64,000 nucleotides of DNA from Vibrio azureus (GCF_002849855.1 NZ_CP018616.1:2108001-2172000); one strand, 5' to 3'; positions 22,879 to 33,042 are shown, counted from the stretch's first letter. Numbers and translations are program-made. The notes: generated by a model from the sequence alone, not told the origin.

Positions 22879-23319
22879 CTAGCTCCTATTGGGATGATTC
22901 AAAATGTGATCTTCCCAATTTACTACGTCGATTTCATATACGATCTTGTTTCTTACACTCTCCCCTGCTGCATGCATGGCTGATTTAGAGCCAGTGATAA
23001 GAGGGTGCCACTCAGGTAAAGGTTGGTTTTCTGCTAACAAACGGTACGCACACGTGTGAGGCAACCAAGTAAAATCTTCGATGTCTTCACGAGTGAGTTT
23101 GGTGCACTCTTCACCTGAAGTAAAACGATTCGGATAATCTTTACAAGAACAGGTTTTACTATTTAACCAGCTGCATGCCACATTGGTGTAATAAATTTCA
23201 TCGGTATCTTCATCCATGAGTTTATGTAAACAACATTTACCGCAACCATCACATAGCGATTCCCATTCTTCTTCTGTCATGTTCTCGAGTGATTTAGTTT
23301 GCCAAAATGGAGAAGTCAT
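22879..23319 (-). CDS. UPF0260/YcgN-family cysteine cluster protein
   Basis: A 146-residue protein: [20 protein letters not shown] (cysteine cluster near residues 22-30), [18 protein letters not shown], and a C-terminal [14 protein letters not shown]. It fits the YcgN/UPF0260 family of the zinc/iron-chelating CxCGxCC type, whose function is not well established. It is the first bacterial gene next to the prophage; its C-terminus ([11 protein letters not shown]) matches homologs, so integration did not truncate it noticeably. Confidence 0.85.
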   Translation of the reverse strand: MTSPFWQTKSLENMTEEEWESLCDGCGKCCLHKLMDEDTDEIYYTNVACSWLNSKTCSCKDYPNRFTSGEECTKLTREDIEDFTWLPHTCAYRLLAENQPLPEWHPLITGSKSAMHAAGESVRNKIVYEIDVVNWEDHILNHPNRS

Positions 23320-23490
23320 ACGCTTATTACTTACTGCTGAGTGGGAGTGAATAGGGTGCGTTTTATACCCTTATGATGCAATAATTTCAAGTTTTGCTGC
23401 TCAACCCATTTCGTTGAGCCATCAATCAATACTTCCAATCTGGCAAAAAATGCTCATAATTGCCGTCTTATTTTTTATGAGGGCTTTAAA

Positions 23491-23739
23491 ATGGAGTGTC
23501 GATTAGGCTGTGGTGCTTGCTGCATCGCCCCAAGCATTTCCTCACCGATACCAGGCATGCCCAATGGTAAACCTGCTGGTGAACGTTGTATTCAACTCAA
23601 CGATGATAATCTGTGCAAACTGTTTGGCAAACCAGAGCGTCCCAAAGTGTGCCATGAGTTTAAGCCCTGCCCCGTGGTTTGCGGTCAGACCAATCAAGAA
23701 GCACTGACTAATATTACAGAGCTTGAGTTACTTACCTAG
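23491..23739 (+). CDS. YkgJ-family CxCGxCC cluster protein
   Basis: An 82-residue protein with CRLGCGACCIAPSISSPIPG at the N-terminus, CKLFGKPERPKVCHEF and PCPVVCG, eight or so cysteines in the YkgJ-type pattern, probably binding a zinc ion or Fe-S cluster. It is divergent from the YcgN-family gene and followed by a bidirectional terminator shared with recR. The function of the family is unknown. Confidence 0.8.
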   Translation: MECRLGCGACCIAPSISSPIPGMPNGKPAGERCIQLNDDNLCKLFGKPERPKVCHEFKPCPVVCGQTNQEALTNITELELLT

Positions 23740-23766
23740 CTTGAACCATCCATAACTCTCATAAAA

Positions 23767-23791
23767 AAAGCCGCTGAATTCCAGCGGCTTT
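23767..23791. terminator. Bidirectional terminator between ykgJ-like gene and recR
   Basis: AAAGCCGCTG (23767-23776), AATTC loop, CAGCGGCTTT (23782-23791). Convergent genes end on both sides, and A/T tracts flank both arms, so it can serve either direction. Confidence 0.85.
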
Positions 23792-23807
23792 GCATTCGAT
23801 TCAATGA

Positions 23808-24407
23808 TTAAATCTTGTGTCGACCTAACAGCGAGTGTGACAACGTTGTACCATCTACGAGCTCAAGCTCGCCCCCTACGGGGACACCATGAGCGATACG
23901 GCTCGCATCCACTTGATGTTCTTTACACAGCTCTGCAATGTAATGTGCCGTCGCCTCCCCTTCTACTGTTGGGTTGGTCGCCAGAATGACCTCAGTGATG
24001 TCTCCTCTGCGCAGACGGTAATCCAAAACATCAAGGCCAATATCACTTGGACCAATACCGTCTAGCGGTGATAAGTGCCCCATCAGGACAAAATATCGAC
24101 CAGAGTATTGCCCGGTGGCTTCTACCGCTGAGATATCTGCTGGGCTTTCTACGACACACATTTGGCCGTTTTCTTGCCGTTTAGGATTGGTACAAATATG
24201 GCAAACGTCTTCTTCCGTGAAGGTTCGACACTCGGAACAATGGCCAATTTCAGTCATTGATTGACTTAGCGCATCTGCCAATTGCAGACCGCCTTTTCTG
24301 TCTCGCTGTAACAAATGAAAGGCCATACGCTGAGCCGACTTGGGGCCAACCCCAGGTAGACAACGTAAGGCCTCCATCAATTGTTCCAGCATATGGCTGG
24401 TACGCAT
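23808..24407 (-). CDS. recR: Recombination mediator protein RecR
   Basis: A 199-residue RecR: an N-terminal helix-hairpin-helix ([20 protein letters not shown]), a four-cysteine zinc finger ([20 protein letters not shown]), and a Toprim domain ([20 protein letters not shown]). With RecF and RecO it loads RecA on gapped DNA. It ends the apt-dnaX-ybaB-recR run, the standard order; the ybaB stop is 30 bp upstream. Confidence 0.97.
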   Translation of the reverse strand: MRTSHMLEQLMEALRCLPGVGPKSAQRMAFHLLQRDRKGGLQLADALSQSMTEIGHCSECRTFTEEDVCHICTNPKRQENGQMCVVESPADISAVEATGQYSGRYFVLMGHLSPLDGIGPSDIGLDVLDYRLRRGDITEVILATNPTVEGEATAHYIAELCKEHQVDASRIAHGVPVGGELELVDGTTLSHSLLGRHKI

Positions 24408-24437
24408 TAAGAATCCGCTTTGTTAAAATTCAGCCGA

Positions 24438-24767
24438 TTAGAATGGCATTTTCATGCCTGGTGGTAATTGCATACCGCCAGTCACAGAAGCCATTTTCTC
24501 TTTTTGCGTTTCTTCTACGCGACGAGCTGCATCATTGAATGCTGCTGCAATCAAGTCTTCAAGCATCTCTTTGTCGTCTTCCATCAAGCTTTCATCGATG
24601 TCGACACGGCGTACACTGTGGCTACCTGTGATGGTCACTTTTACTAGACCAGCACCAGATTCACCTGTGACTTCCATATTCGCGATTTCTTCTTGAAGCT
24701 TTTGCATGCGATCTTGCATTTGCTGGGCTTGCTTCATTAGGTTGCCCATACCGCCTTTACCAAACAT
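24438..24767 (-). CDS. ybaB: Nucleoid-associated protein YbaB/EbfC
   Basis: A 109-residue protein, [20 protein letters not shown], then [21 protein letters not shown], the YbaB DNA-binding dimer pattern. An upstream in-frame ATG at 24773 would add Met-Asn, but its AGAGAG ribosome site is better placed for the 24767 start, and E. coli YbaB starts MFGKGG. It binds DNA and is genetically linked with dnaX and recR. Confidence 0.95.
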   Translation of the reverse strand: MFGKGGMGNLMKQAQQMQDRMQKLQEEIANMEVTGESGAGLVKVTITGSHSVRRVDIDESLMEDDKEMLEDLIAAAFNDAARRVEETQKEKMASVTGGMQLPPGMKMPF

Positions 24768-24848
24768 GTTCATCTCTCTGGTTTACTAGGTGTTATCTCT
24801 GTTAATGGGGCTGTAAATCAGTCTTTTCAACCCCATTGCGTCCGATTT

Positions 24849-26975
24849 TTAGATAGGTCTTACACTATCTTTATCAAGCTGTGCTGCAAACCGACGTTCA
24901 ATAAATTGGACGTGAGGGTCGTTCTCTAAACTGAGCACAGCTTGTTGTAATTTTTCTTGGTATAGCCTATCTCTCAACTCTAATGGAGTCTCTCCACTTT
25001 CGCCAACTTCCACACTCAAATGACAGGTTTCACCCAGCGTCGTATTTAACGCTTGAAGTAGCTCGCTTTGCGCCTTGTCAGTATTTAAGTGCGCTTGTTG
25101 GTTTCTGAGATGCAGAGATACGCTTGAGCCCTCTTTTGTGAAGCTAGAGTTAAGGGCTAACTGCTCGACCAGCTTCGGCATCTGCATTTGGCTGATTAGC
25201 TTCGCCCATGAATCTTTTTCTAATGATTCATCAACAAGCTTTTGGATCATTTCAGGCGTTTTCTCATGTGAGAGTGCTTGTTTAATCTGCGTCGGTGTCA
25301 GCTCGACCTTGGGCTTTTGTTCCACTGGCTTCATCGGTCGCCAACGATACGCTTCGTCTTCGTCTTCGTCTGCGCTGGTATTTTCTGTTTTAGAATTCAG
25401 TTTAGGCGACACCTGTGCAGTATTGCTGTGCAATTGAGAAAGGCGGTCAATAACCGATTCTTTCTGAGCAGATGTCGCTCTAGACTTTTTTGGCCCACCA
25501 CTAGCCACTGATGGCTGTTGCTGTCCTTGACGCTGGGAACGCAGTTGATGACGCAACCCACTCACGCTACTGCGTGCTGGGGGGGTATCTTGTGTAGGGA
25601 GAGCATTGTGCTCAACCCGAGCGTTGCCCTCTTCCATCACTGGAGGTGCATGCGGTGGCACCATGTTTTGTCTTTCTGAGTACTCAGGCGCCATTTGAGG
25701 CTCGTGGTTTTGTACTTGTGGTTCCATCGCGGGGCGATTGGACTGAAAAGCAGGTTGAGACGCTTGAATTGGCACCTGTGTTGTAGCGCTAGGATGCGAG
25801 GGTTTCGTTACCTGCGCATTTACCTGTGGCGACGTCGTTGACCCAGTTTGTGGCTGCGAAACGGTGGAAATAGCCTTAGCGCCGCGATGTTCTGCAGGTC
25901 TAAACGCCATCATGCGCAAAACAATCATCTCAATGCCAGTACGTCCATTCGGCGCTAATGGCAGATCATCTCGACCTTTTAATGTAATTTGATAGTAAAG
26001 CTGCACATCTTGTGGCGTCAGATTTTTACTCAACAGCTCGATTTTTTCTGCATCTGGCCGGGTTCGGTCTAATGTCGATGGCAATGCCTGACACATTGCA
26101 ACACGATGTAACTGAGCCGACAGTTGCTGTAATAATCCATCCCAATCAACACCGTTAGCTGCAAGTTGTTCGATTTTATCCATCGCTTGTTGAGGCGACT
26201 TGCTGCTGATCGCTTCCAGTAGATGAATCGCTTGATCAGTATCGATGGTGCCAAGCATGTGACTCACGCTATCGGTTTGAATCGCACCATTACCCAAAGC
26301 AATGGCTTGATCGGTGAGACTTAAAGCATCCCGCATACTGCCATCTGCAGCATGAGAGATCATGCCAATTGCCCGAGCTTCTGCAGCGACCTGCTCTTTC
26401 TCGAGAATACGGTCTAATTGCTGATGGATCTCATCAACACTGATTGGTTTAAGATGAAATTGCAAACAACGAGATAAAATCGTTACTGGCAATTTTTGTG
26501 GATCTGTCGTTGCTAAAAGAAACTTAACGTATTCTGGTGGCTCTTCCAAAGTCTTTAAGAGCGCGTTGAAAGAATGACGAGAGAGCATGTGTACCTCATC
26601 GATAAGGTACACCTTAAATCGTCCGCGAGCGGGTTTATATTGGACGTTGTCTAACAGTTCTCGAGTGTCTTCAACTTTGGTACGCGAAGCCGCGTCGATT
26701 TCGAGCAAGTCAACAAAACGACCCTCATCGATCTCACGACAGGTATCACATTGTCCACATGGTGTCGCGGTAATCCCCGTTTCACAGTTCAAACCTTTAG
26801 CAAACAGGCGACCGATCGTCGTTTTACCCACACCTCGGGTGCCACTGAAAAGGTACGCATGATGCAAGCGGTTTTGCGCTAATGCGTTTTCTAACGCCGT
26901 CAGCACATGGCCTTGGCCAACCACTTGATCAAACGTATGAGGGCGCCACTTTCGCGCCAAAGCTAAATAACTCAT
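24849..26975 (-). CDS. dnaX: DNA polymerase III subunits tau and gamma
   Basis: A 708-residue tau: Walker A SGTRGVGKTTIG (about residues 45-56), zinc cysteines in CETGITATPCGQCDTC, Walker B YLIDEVHML, and LLATTDPQKLPVTILSRCLQF sensor region, followed by a variable linker and the C-terminal domain that binds alpha and DnaB. A slippery site at codons 495-497 (see separate entry) would end gamma at 498 residues. It loads the beta clamp and organises the replisome. Confidence 0.97.
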   Translation of the reverse strand: MSYLALARKWRPHTFDQVVGQGHVLTALENALAQNRLHHAYLFSGTRGVGKTTIGRLFAKGLNCETGITATPCGQCDTCREIDEGRFVDLLEIDAASRTKVEDTRELLDNVQYKPARGRFKVYLIDEVHMLSRHSFNALLKTLEEPPEYVKFLLATTDPQKLPVTILSRCLQFHLKPISVDEIHQQLDRILEKEQVAAEARAIGMISHAADGSMRDALSLTDQAIALGNGAIQTDSVSHMLGTIDTDQAIHLLEAISSKSPQQAMDKIEQLAANGVDWDGLLQQLSAQLHRVAMCQALPSTLDRTRPDAEKIELLSKNLTPQDVQLYYQITLKGRDDLPLAPNGRTGIEMIVLRMMAFRPAEHRGAKAISTVSQPQTGSTTSPQVNAQVTKPSHPSATTQVPIQASQPAFQSNRPAMEPQVQNHEPQMAPEYSERQNMVPPHAPPVMEEGNARVEHNALPTQDTPPARSSVSGLRHQLRSQRQGQQQPSVASGGPKKSRATSAQKESVIDRLSQLHSNTAQVSPKLNSKTENTSADEDEDEAYRWRPMKPVEQKPKVELTPTQIKQALSHEKTPEMIQKLVDESLEKDSWAKLISQMQMPKLVEQLALNSSFTKEGSSVSLHLRNQQAHLNTDKAQSELLQALNTTLGETCHLSVEVGESGETPLELRDRLYQEKLQQAVLSLENDPHVQFIERRFAAQLDKDSVRPI
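25446..25491 (-). promoter_or_regulatory. dnaX -1 frameshift cassette for gamma
   Basis: The heptamer A AAA AAG lies at 25491-25485 (CCA AAA AAG, in phase). A -1 slip gives one extra codon, GTC (Val), then TAG at 25482-25480, so gamma would have 498 residues, as in E. coli, where slippage adds a single residue and stops. A stem, AGAAAG...CTTTCT with inner CGGT/ACCG, begins about 19 nt downstream, more distant than in E. coli. Confidence 0.85.
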
Positions 26976-26983
26976 TGAATGTA

Positions 26984-27529
26984 TTAGTGTCCTTCAAACT
27001 CGCAAATGCTGTACACGTTCAAACCTAGGCCTTCTAGACGCTTGTCACCGCCAATCTCTGGTAGGTTGATAACGAATGCCGCATGCTCAACTTCACCGCC
27101 AAGCTGACGAATCAGTTTCGTGGTTGCTTCGATGGTTCCGCCTGTCGCCAGCAAGTCATCAACAAGCAAGACCTTATCGCCTTCGACAATGGCATCGGTA
27201 TGAATTTCAAGTGTGTCTAAACCATATTCTAACTCATAAGATTGAGCAATCGTTGGACGAGGAAGCTTACCCGGCTTACGAACTGGGACAAAGCCAACGC
27301 CTAAAGCAAGCGCAAGTGGAGCACCGAAAAGGAAACCACGAGCTTCAGTACCCACGACTTTGGTAAAGCCCATATCTCTGTAACGTTCAACCAAAAGATT
27401 AATCGTCGCTTGATAAGCTTTTGAGTCTTCTAAAAGGCTGGTGACATCACGAAATAGTATGCCTGGTTTTGGGTAATCTGGAATGCTTTTAATACTAGAT
27501 TGGATCAATGAAATGGTTTCTGTAGTCAT
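26984..27529 (-). CDS. apt: Adenine phosphoribosyltransferase
   Basis: A 181-residue enzyme converting adenine plus PRPP to AMP. The PRPP-binding motif [13 protein letters not shown] (about residues 120-132) and the N-terminal [19 protein letters not shown] are diagnostic. It is the first gene of apt-dnaX-ybaB-recR, 8 bp before dnaX. The upstream gap 27530-27696 shows nothing else clear. Confidence 0.97.
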   Translation of the reverse strand: MTTETISLIQSSIKSIPDYPKPGILFRDVTSLLEDSKAYQATINLLVERYRDMGFTKVVGTEARGFLFGAPLALALGVGFVPVRKPGKLPRPTIAQSYELEYGLDTLEIHTDAIVEGDKVLLVDDLLATGGTIEATTKLIRQLGGEVEHAAFVINLPEIGGDKRLEGLGLNVYSICEFEGH

Positions 27530-27696
27530 AATACCGATTTACTCAGATTGGGTTACTGCTCTTTTTCTATCACGATGAGATGAGAGCAAAGGGCAATAAA
27601 CAATAGGTTATCTTCACTGTGAATGATTTAAGATAAAGCACAGCTTCTGAAAATATAAAGCCCACTCTAGGAGCAGGCATACTGTTCTCTACAATC

Positions 27697-28089
27697 TTAG
27701 TGATTTTCTTTGCTGTCATCAACTAGCTCTATCACAGGGATACGCATAAAGCCGATTAACACGACGATTAGCATGCCTAATAGCATAATTTTCACCCACA
27801 TGAGTGGCGCAACATAGATAGAAACAGCAAAACTCAATACGATGAATATTGCACCACGTTGTTTGACCTTACTCGTGACGGCACGATGCTGTGCCCAGTT
27901 TTGAAGGATGGGACCAAAAGTTTTATGTTGATGTAACCACTGGTGGACTTTAGGGCTGCCACGCATAAAACAGGCACTGGACAATAAGATGAATGGTGTT
28001 GTAGGCAATAATGGCAAAGCAATGCCAAGGATGCCCAAAATCAAAAAGAGCCCACCAGCAAAATTGAAAAAGTAACGATGAATGCGAAT
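27697..28089 (-). CDS. DUF454/YbaN-family membrane protein, likely ATT start
   Basis: Membrane protein of the YbaN family: RYFFNFAGGLFLILGILGIALPLLPTTPFILLSSACFMRGS is its core, with a second hydrophobic part (GAIFIVLSFAVSIYVAPLMWVKIMLLGMLIVVLIGF). The open frame has an ATG at 28152, but the first 21 residues overlap a separate small ORF (28116-28247) and do not look like the family. The codon ATT at 28089 follows CGGAG with a 6-nt spacer and gives 130 residues, the family length. The start is therefore proposed, not proven. Confidence 0.72.
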   Translation of the reverse strand: MRIHRYFFNFAGGLFLILGILGIALPLLPTTPFILLSSACFMRGSPKVHQWLHQHKTFGPILQNWAQHRAVTSKVKQRGAIFIVLSFAVSIYVAPLMWVKIMLLGMLIVVLIGFMRIPVIELVDDSKENH

Positions 28090-28115
28090 GGTGAACTCCG
28101 AAAGTGATTGACTAC

Positions 28116-28247
28116 TTAAAACCCTGCATAGCCGTTGGCCACGCGAAGCCATGTAATGATGGCAGGTAAAGTAGGAAGTAACAGTACAGCAATGAAGCCG
28201 AGGAAATAAAAGATATTATAAGGTTCTTTGAAGTCTTTGTCTGCCAT
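28116..28247 (-). CDS. 43-residue single-TM small protein upstream of DUF454 gene
   Basis: From ATG 28247, with AGGGAG upstream, the frame reads MADKDFKEPYNIFYFLGFIA ... and ends NGYAGF before TAA 28116-28118. The hydrophobic stretch FYFLGFIAVLLLPTLPAII is a good membrane span. It precedes and overlaps the nominal long start of the YbaN-family frame, so the two are probably co-transcribed. No known family recognised. Confidence 0.62.
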   Translation of the reverse strand: MADKDFKEPYNIFYFLGFIAVLLLPTLPAIITWLRVANGYAGF

Positions 28248-28429
28248 GATGTTCTCCCTGAATCAATCGTGCGATGTCGTTAATACTGACTAAAAATGTT
28301 AACTTAGTGTTACTCAATCTCGTTAAGCGTTCACTATACCTTAAATCATTATCACAAAACACCTAACAAAAGTAAGGCAATTAAAGTCGTTCTGCTCAAT
28401 ACTGCCGCGGCCTATCGTTCCTAAACGAA

Positions 28430-28452
28430 AAAACAGCGGTGTACGCTGTTTT
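28430..28452. terminator. Terminator-like hairpin between rssB and small-protein operon
   Basis: AAAACAGCG, GTGTA loop, CGCTGTTTT. A-rich before and T-rich after, so it can act in either direction. It lies in the 28248-28555 gap, which otherwise shows only promoter-like AT sequence. Confidence 0.75.
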
Positions 28453-28555
28453 AAGTCTTGCCAATACACAAAGTATCAACCCTGTGATAATACACAAGTG
28501 ATTTCAAAGAGCTCGATTGAGAACTGTCTTCTTTAAGATTACTTGGGTAGGCATG

Positions 28556-29662
28556 TTAAGTGACTTGGATTTTGCGAGTAATACGAAGGTTAAAACTTGC
28601 TGCACCAATGCGCCCAACAGAAAGCTGACCGACTTTATCCATCGACAAATCCCGAGTGATGAAGTTCTTCAAACACCCCTCACCGAGTTTTTTGTAACCC
28701 GAGATATGATGCTGCATATGCTCGCTTGACCAATTACTGTCAAGGCCTGCAGGTAGAATAGACACCGCAGCAGAAGCGAGATCAGCGACACCAAACATAG
28801 CGTTAACCGGTCCGGCATACTTTGAGCATTTTATGCCTTTTTCAATTACATCAACCATGTCTTTTAGATCGGCGCTAAAACTTTTCAAGTTACGTAAATA
28901 ATCATCAAATAAAGCTCTAACCAACAAGGTGGTGGCTACCCCATCTCGCTCCAAGGAGGAAGAATCCACTAGATAGAAAACAAACTGACCATTGATCAAC
29001 CATCGATAATCAAACACCAACGGCATGATATCCGTTGATTGCAGTAGTCGATAGTTAAACGCCCAATTACCTTGAGAAGTATCTTTATCAGGCAATAAAG
29101 CATTCAGTAAGTCTCGTGCTGCACTTGGGTTTTCACGTAAATGTTCAAGATGCCAATAAAGCTCTTGCTCTGCGGGCAACTCCCCACCGTCATCAACACG
29201 AAACCATTGGCTAGCAAAATCTCGTTGCTCAGGAAAATGACAGTCAGAGCTGGCCAATGTTGTTTCAATGGCTTGCGATAGATGTTTATAATTGCTGATA
29301 GGCTTTGGTAAAAAATCTTTGATACCAAAGCGAAGGGCTTTTGCGACGTCCGACATGTCGTCGGTTCCTGAAACCACAATCAATGGCAATGAAGGATATT
29401 CGAGGCTCACTTCCTCAACAAACTCGATACCGTTGAGCACGGGCATGGACAAGTCACAAAGGACCAGATCAGGGCAGGATTGTCTTAGAAGCTGAAGTGC
29501 TTCTAGACCATTTTCGGCTTCAGAAACCGTGTAACCAAGACCGACTAAGTAAGTGCTGGTTACTTTACGAAAGACAGGGTCATCGTCAACTAGCATGATA
29601 CGTTTTGCGTGAACCACTTTTTGCGCCGAGACCTTTGCCATTTGATCGTGAGTGTTAAACAT
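28556..29662 (-). CDS. rssB: RssB-type response regulator (receiver plus degenerate PP2C-like domain)
   Basis: Starting at ATG 29662 (AGGT site upstream), 368 residues. The receiver domain has the acidic pair and phospho-acceptor: IMLVDDDPVFRKVTSTYL, LVLCDLSMPVLNG and DFLPKPISNYKHL. The C-terminal half (LVFDYRWLINGQFVFYLVDSS ... VATTLLVRALFDDYLRN) resembles the inactive PP2C-like domain of E. coli RssB, which delivers sigma-S to ClpXP. A longer open frame to 29704 exists. It is divergent from aphB, an arrangement I recall in Vibrio. Confidence 0.82.
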   Translation of the reverse strand: MFNTHDQMAKVSAQKVVHAKRIMLVDDDPVFRKVTSTYLVGLGYTVSEAENGLEALQLLRQSCPDLVLCDLSMPVLNGIEFVEEVSLEYPSLPLIVVSGTDDMSDVAKALRFGIKDFLPKPISNYKHLSQAIETTLASSDCHFPEQRDFASQWFRVDDGGELPAEQELYWHLEHLRENPSAARDLLNALLPDKDTSQGNWAFNYRLLQSTDIMPLVFDYRWLINGQFVFYLVDSSSLERDGVATTLLVRALFDDYLRNLKSFSADLKDMVDVIEKGIKCSKYAGPVNAMFGVADLASAAVSILPAGLDSNWSSEHMQHHISGYKKLGEGCLKNFITRDLSMDKVGQLSVGRIGAASFNLRITRKIQVT

Positions 29663-29955
29663 ACTTTTGTACCTCACAAAGCTCAGACAGAACTGTTTAT
29701 ACATTATTATTTTTGTTGTTTACCTTGCTAAGGAACATCACAGCAATGCGGTGCATAGCAAGGTAGAAGGTTTATTAACCTTGTTATAAACCCTAGCCTT
29801 AAATTGAGGTTTATACAAATATTGAGCAAGGCACAATAATTTGCTCGAAGCCTCTTGCTGTGTTCAAATATCGTCATAAACTGGCTTAAAGTGAATTCTT
29901 ATCACAAAATTAATAATAATTTATCCATAAACGATCAAGTGACGTGCCCGGAAAT

Positions 29956-30831
29956 ATGAAACTAGATGATTTAAACCTGTTTCGACTAGTTGTTGAAAAT
30001 GGAAGCTACACCTCAACTTCGAGAAAAACCATGATCCCTGTGGCGACCATCACTCGGCGCATTCAAGCCCTTGAAGATTCAGTAAGCCTACGTTTACTCA
30101 ATCGTCACGCTCGAAAGCTCTCTTTGACGGAAGCTGGAGAACGATTTTTTAATGAATGCTCTCCTCTACTTCAACAGTTAACCTCCACTGCCGAAGAAAT
30201 CACTGATAATTGCCGAGGTGCCTCAGGTAGAATTAAAATCTCTGCCCCAAACAACCTGACAAAGCGCATGATGATGCCGATGCTGAACGTATTCATGCAT
30301 CAGTTTCCTGATATCAATATTGAGCTAACCACAGAAAGCAATGCAGACCAACTGGATCCCACCGAATGGGATGTTATTTTTCGAGTCGGTCCACAACGTG
30401 ACTCAAGCTTGATTGCTCGAAAAGTGGGTGAAGTAAAAGATATTCTCGTCGCCAGCCCTGGTTACCTTGCCATATACCCTTCTCCTCACCATGCAGAAGA
30501 GCTCTCAGATCATGCGTTATTGAAAGGCTATCCTCTATTAAAATGGACCCTACTCAATAGCAAAGGCGAAACCGTAGTGAATAACGAACGAGCGAGATTC
30601 CAAGCGAATGCACTGAATGTCGTCCGTAGTGCCTGCTCAGAGGGGCTTGGTATTACCCTAATGCCAGATGTGATGATAGAAGAGTACATCGAGCGTGGAG
30701 AACTGGTGCGTATTCTACCAGACTGGAGTGCCAACCCTCGTGATATCTATATGCTCTACAATCATAAAGATCATTTACCAGAAAAAGTACGCTTATTTAT
30801 TGATTTTGTTATTGAAAATAAATTGAGCTAG
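29956..30831 (+). CDS. aphB: LysR-type virulence regulator AphB
   Basis: A 291-residue LysR regulator starting MKLDDLNLFRLVVENGSYTS, with the HTH core MIPVATITRRIQALEDSVSL and the effector domain GASGRIKISAPNNLTKRM. In V. cholerae AphB is 291 residues, nearly matching here, and activates tcpPH with AphA in response to oxygen/pH. In other vibrios it controls stress genes. An upstream GTG (29944) could start the frame, but the ATG at 29956 matches AphB and has GGA upstream. Confidence 0.93.
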   Translation: MKLDDLNLFRLVVENGSYTSTSRKTMIPVATITRRIQALEDSVSLRLLNRHARKLSLTEAGERFFNECSPLLQQLTSTAEEITDNCRGASGRIKISAPNNLTKRMMMPMLNVFMHQFPDINIELTTESNADQLDPTEWDVIFRVGPQRDSSLIARKVGEVKDILVASPGYLAIYPSPHHAEELSDHALLKGYPLLKWTLLNSKGETVVNNERARFQANALNVVRSACSEGLGITLMPDVMIEEYIERGELVRILPDWSANPRDIYMLYNHKDHLPEKVRLFIDFVIENKLS

Positions 30832-30848
30832 CCCAGTAATGACAGCAT

Positions 30849-30880
30849 AAAAAAACCAGAGTACACCTACTCTGGTTTTT
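30849..30880. terminator. Terminator after aphB
   Basis: AAAAACCAGAGTA, CACC loop, TACTCTGGTTTTT; perfect 13-bp arms. It ends aphB on the plus strand, with a T tract, and could serve purF in the other direction. Confidence 0.92.
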
Positions 30881-30938
30881 TATTAGCGCTCAAATTGGTG
30901 AGCAAGCAAAAAGCAAACAACTTGCACAAAAAACGAAC

Positions 30939-32453
30939 CTAAACCCCTTCGTTGTGAAGCTCAAGGTTCGCTAAATCTTGTTGTATTTCACGTTGAACTT
31001 TTGCGTCATCGTTACGCATACCATCCAAGAAATCTAGGTACTTTTGGTCGATGTCACCAGTGACATATTCACCGTTAAAGACTGAGGTATCAAATTGGCT
31101 AATATCATGATTGCCTGAGCCAACAGCACTCACTAGATCATCAAGGCGTTGATATATAAGTGCATCTGCTCCAATGTGTTTACAGATACTCTCATTGTCA
31201 CGTCCATGGGCAATCAGCTCAGAAGCACTTGGCATATCAATCCCATACACATTAGGGAAACGTACTTCCGGTGCTGCTGACACCATAAACACTTTGCTAG
31301 CACCAGAATCACGTGCCATCTCAATGATTTGTTCGGATGTTGTGCCACGCACGATAGAGTCATCAACCAGTAAAACGTTTTTATCTTTAAACTCAGAACG
31401 AATCGCATTTAATTTACGACGAACCGATTTTTTACGTTGCTGCTGACCCGGCATAATAAAAGTTCGGCCAACATAACGATTTTTAACAAAACCTTGGCGG
31501 TAAGGCTTCTCTAATGCTTGAGCAATCTGCAAGGCAATATCGCATGATGTTTCAGGGATAGGGATAACAACGTCGATATCGAGATCGGCATAATCTTCAC
31601 GAATACGTTGTCCCAGCTTCTTGCCCATTTCAACACGCGCGCTATACACCGAGATCTTATCAATGAACGAATCGGGGCGAGCAAAATACACGAATTCGAA
31701 GATACAAGGGTTCAATCTTGGGTTATCGGCACATTGTTTAGTAAACAGTTGGCCATCAAACGTTGCATACACGGCTTCACCTGGCGCAACATCTCGCACA
31801 AAATCAAAGCCAACAGCGTCCAACGCAACAGACTCAGAAGCAACCATATATTCTGTTCGACCGTTTTCCTCACGCTTGCCTAAACAAAGAGGGCGAATAC
31901 CATGAGGGTCACGGAAAGCAATCATGCCGTGCCCAATAATCATTGCGACCACAGCATACGCGCCACGAATCGTACGGTGAACATTCGTGACAGCGCGAAA
32001 AACATCTTCGACACCAACATTGCCTTTTACGGTGTCAATTTCATGTGCTAGGACATTAAGCAGCACTTCAGAATCGGATGTCGTGTTGATGTGGCGACGA
32101 TCTTTTTCAAACAATTTCTGGCGAACATCATTAGCATTAGTCAAATTACCATTATGTGCCAGCGTAATACCGAATGGAGAGTTAACATAAAAAGGCTGTG
32201 CTTCAGAGGCACTAGAACTGCCTGCGGTAGGGTAGCGAACATGCCCTATCCCAACCTCTCCTTGTAAACGTTGCATGTGTTTTGCTTCAAACACATCCTT
32301 CACTAAACCGTTCGCCTTACGCAGACGAAAACGATTGCTTTCTATGGTACAAATACCCGCGGCATCTTGGCCACGATGCTGTAACACTGTTAACGCGTCA
32401 TAAATTGACTGGTTTACAGGCGTTGTGCCCACGATTCCAACAATACCACACAT
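30939..32453 (-). CDS. purF: Amidophosphoribosyltransferase
   Basis: A 504-residue enzyme for the first step of purine synthesis. The N-terminal nucleophile Cys2 (MCGIVGIVG) starts the glutamine amidotransferase domain, and the PRPP site is [17 protein letters not shown]. It follows cvpA in the same direction; the CvpA stop is 37 bp upstream of the purF ATG. This cvpA-purF pair is conserved in gammaproteobacteria and under PurR in E. coli. Confidence 0.97.
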   Translation of the reverse strand: MCGIVGIVGTTPVNQSIYDALTVLQHRGQDAAGICTIESNRFRLRKANGLVKDVFEAKHMQRLQGEVGIGHVRYPTAGSSSASEAQPFYVNSPFGITLAHNGNLTNANDVRQKLFEKDRRHINTTSDSEVLLNVLAHEIDTVKGNVGVEDVFRAVTNVHRTIRGAYAVVAMIIGHGMIAFRDPHGIRPLCLGKREENGRTEYMVASESVALDAVGFDFVRDVAPGEAVYATFDGQLFTKQCADNPRLNPCIFEFVYFARPDSFIDKISVYSARVEMGKKLGQRIREDYADLDIDVVIPIPETSCDIALQIAQALEKPYRQGFVKNRYVGRTFIMPGQQQRKKSVRRKLNAIRSEFKDKNVLLVDDSIVRGTTSEQIIEMARDSGASKVFMVSAAPEVRFPNVYGIDMPSASELIAHGRDNESICKHIGADALIYQRLDDLVSAVGSGNHDISQFDTSVFNGEYVTGDIDQKYLDFLDGMRNDDAKVQREIQQDLANLELHNEGV

Positions 32454-32489
32454 GTCCTAATCCTCGATTTGCGACAGTAGCTGGTACTA

Positions 32490-32981
32490 CTAGGTAGCAC
32501 CAGACAGAAAACTTGATGTTGCTTTTAAATGCTCAAAGAACGGGGCAATGATACGACTAAACTCTGGAACCAGCTGTGAGTTTTGCCACCAATCTGAGCT
32601 TGGGAATGCCGTAAATGCATCCATAAAAAACAGCAATGCAGAAACAATCAGCACACCACGTAAGCCACCAAATACAATGCCGAGAATTCGATCTGTACCC
32701 GATAATCCCGTTTTTTGTACCAGTTGAGCTATGACGTAATTCACTACCGCTCCTACGACTAGCGTTGCAATAAACAACGCAGCGATCGCAGCTCCATTGC
32801 GAAACATATCATCTTGGATATTGGAGAAGTACACCGCCAGTTTAGCGTAGTAATTACTGGAGATGAAAAACGCTCCACACCAAATCACCAATGACAAGGC
32901 TTCTTTTGCAAAGCCGCGAACTAAGCTGATCAGAGCTGAAAATCCGATCACACCTAAAATGACAAAATCTAACCAATTCAT
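32490..32981 (-). CDS. cvpA: Colicin V production/septation protein CvpA
   Basis: A 163-residue inner-membrane protein with four hydrophobic segments (LDFVILGVIGFSALISLVRG; LALVIWCGAFFIS-like; IAALFIATLVVGAVVNYVIA; GLRGVLIVSALLFFMDAF) in the CvpA family. It is required for colicin V export in E. coli and affects envelope integrity. It lies directly upstream of purF, the conserved gene pair. Confidence 0.95.
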   Translation of the reverse strand: MNWLDFVILGVIGFSALISLVRGFAKEALSLVIWCGAFFISSNYYAKLAVYFSNIQDDMFRNGAAIAALFIATLVVGAVVNYVIAQLVQKTGLSGTDRILGIVFGGLRGVLIVSALLFFMDAFTAFPSSDWWQNSQLVPEFSRIIAPFFEHLKATSSFLSGAT

Positions 32982-33042
32982 ATTTTCTTCATCTTAAGTT
33001 GGCGCGCATTTTAACAGAAAAAATGCTGACGCAAACGTTTTC

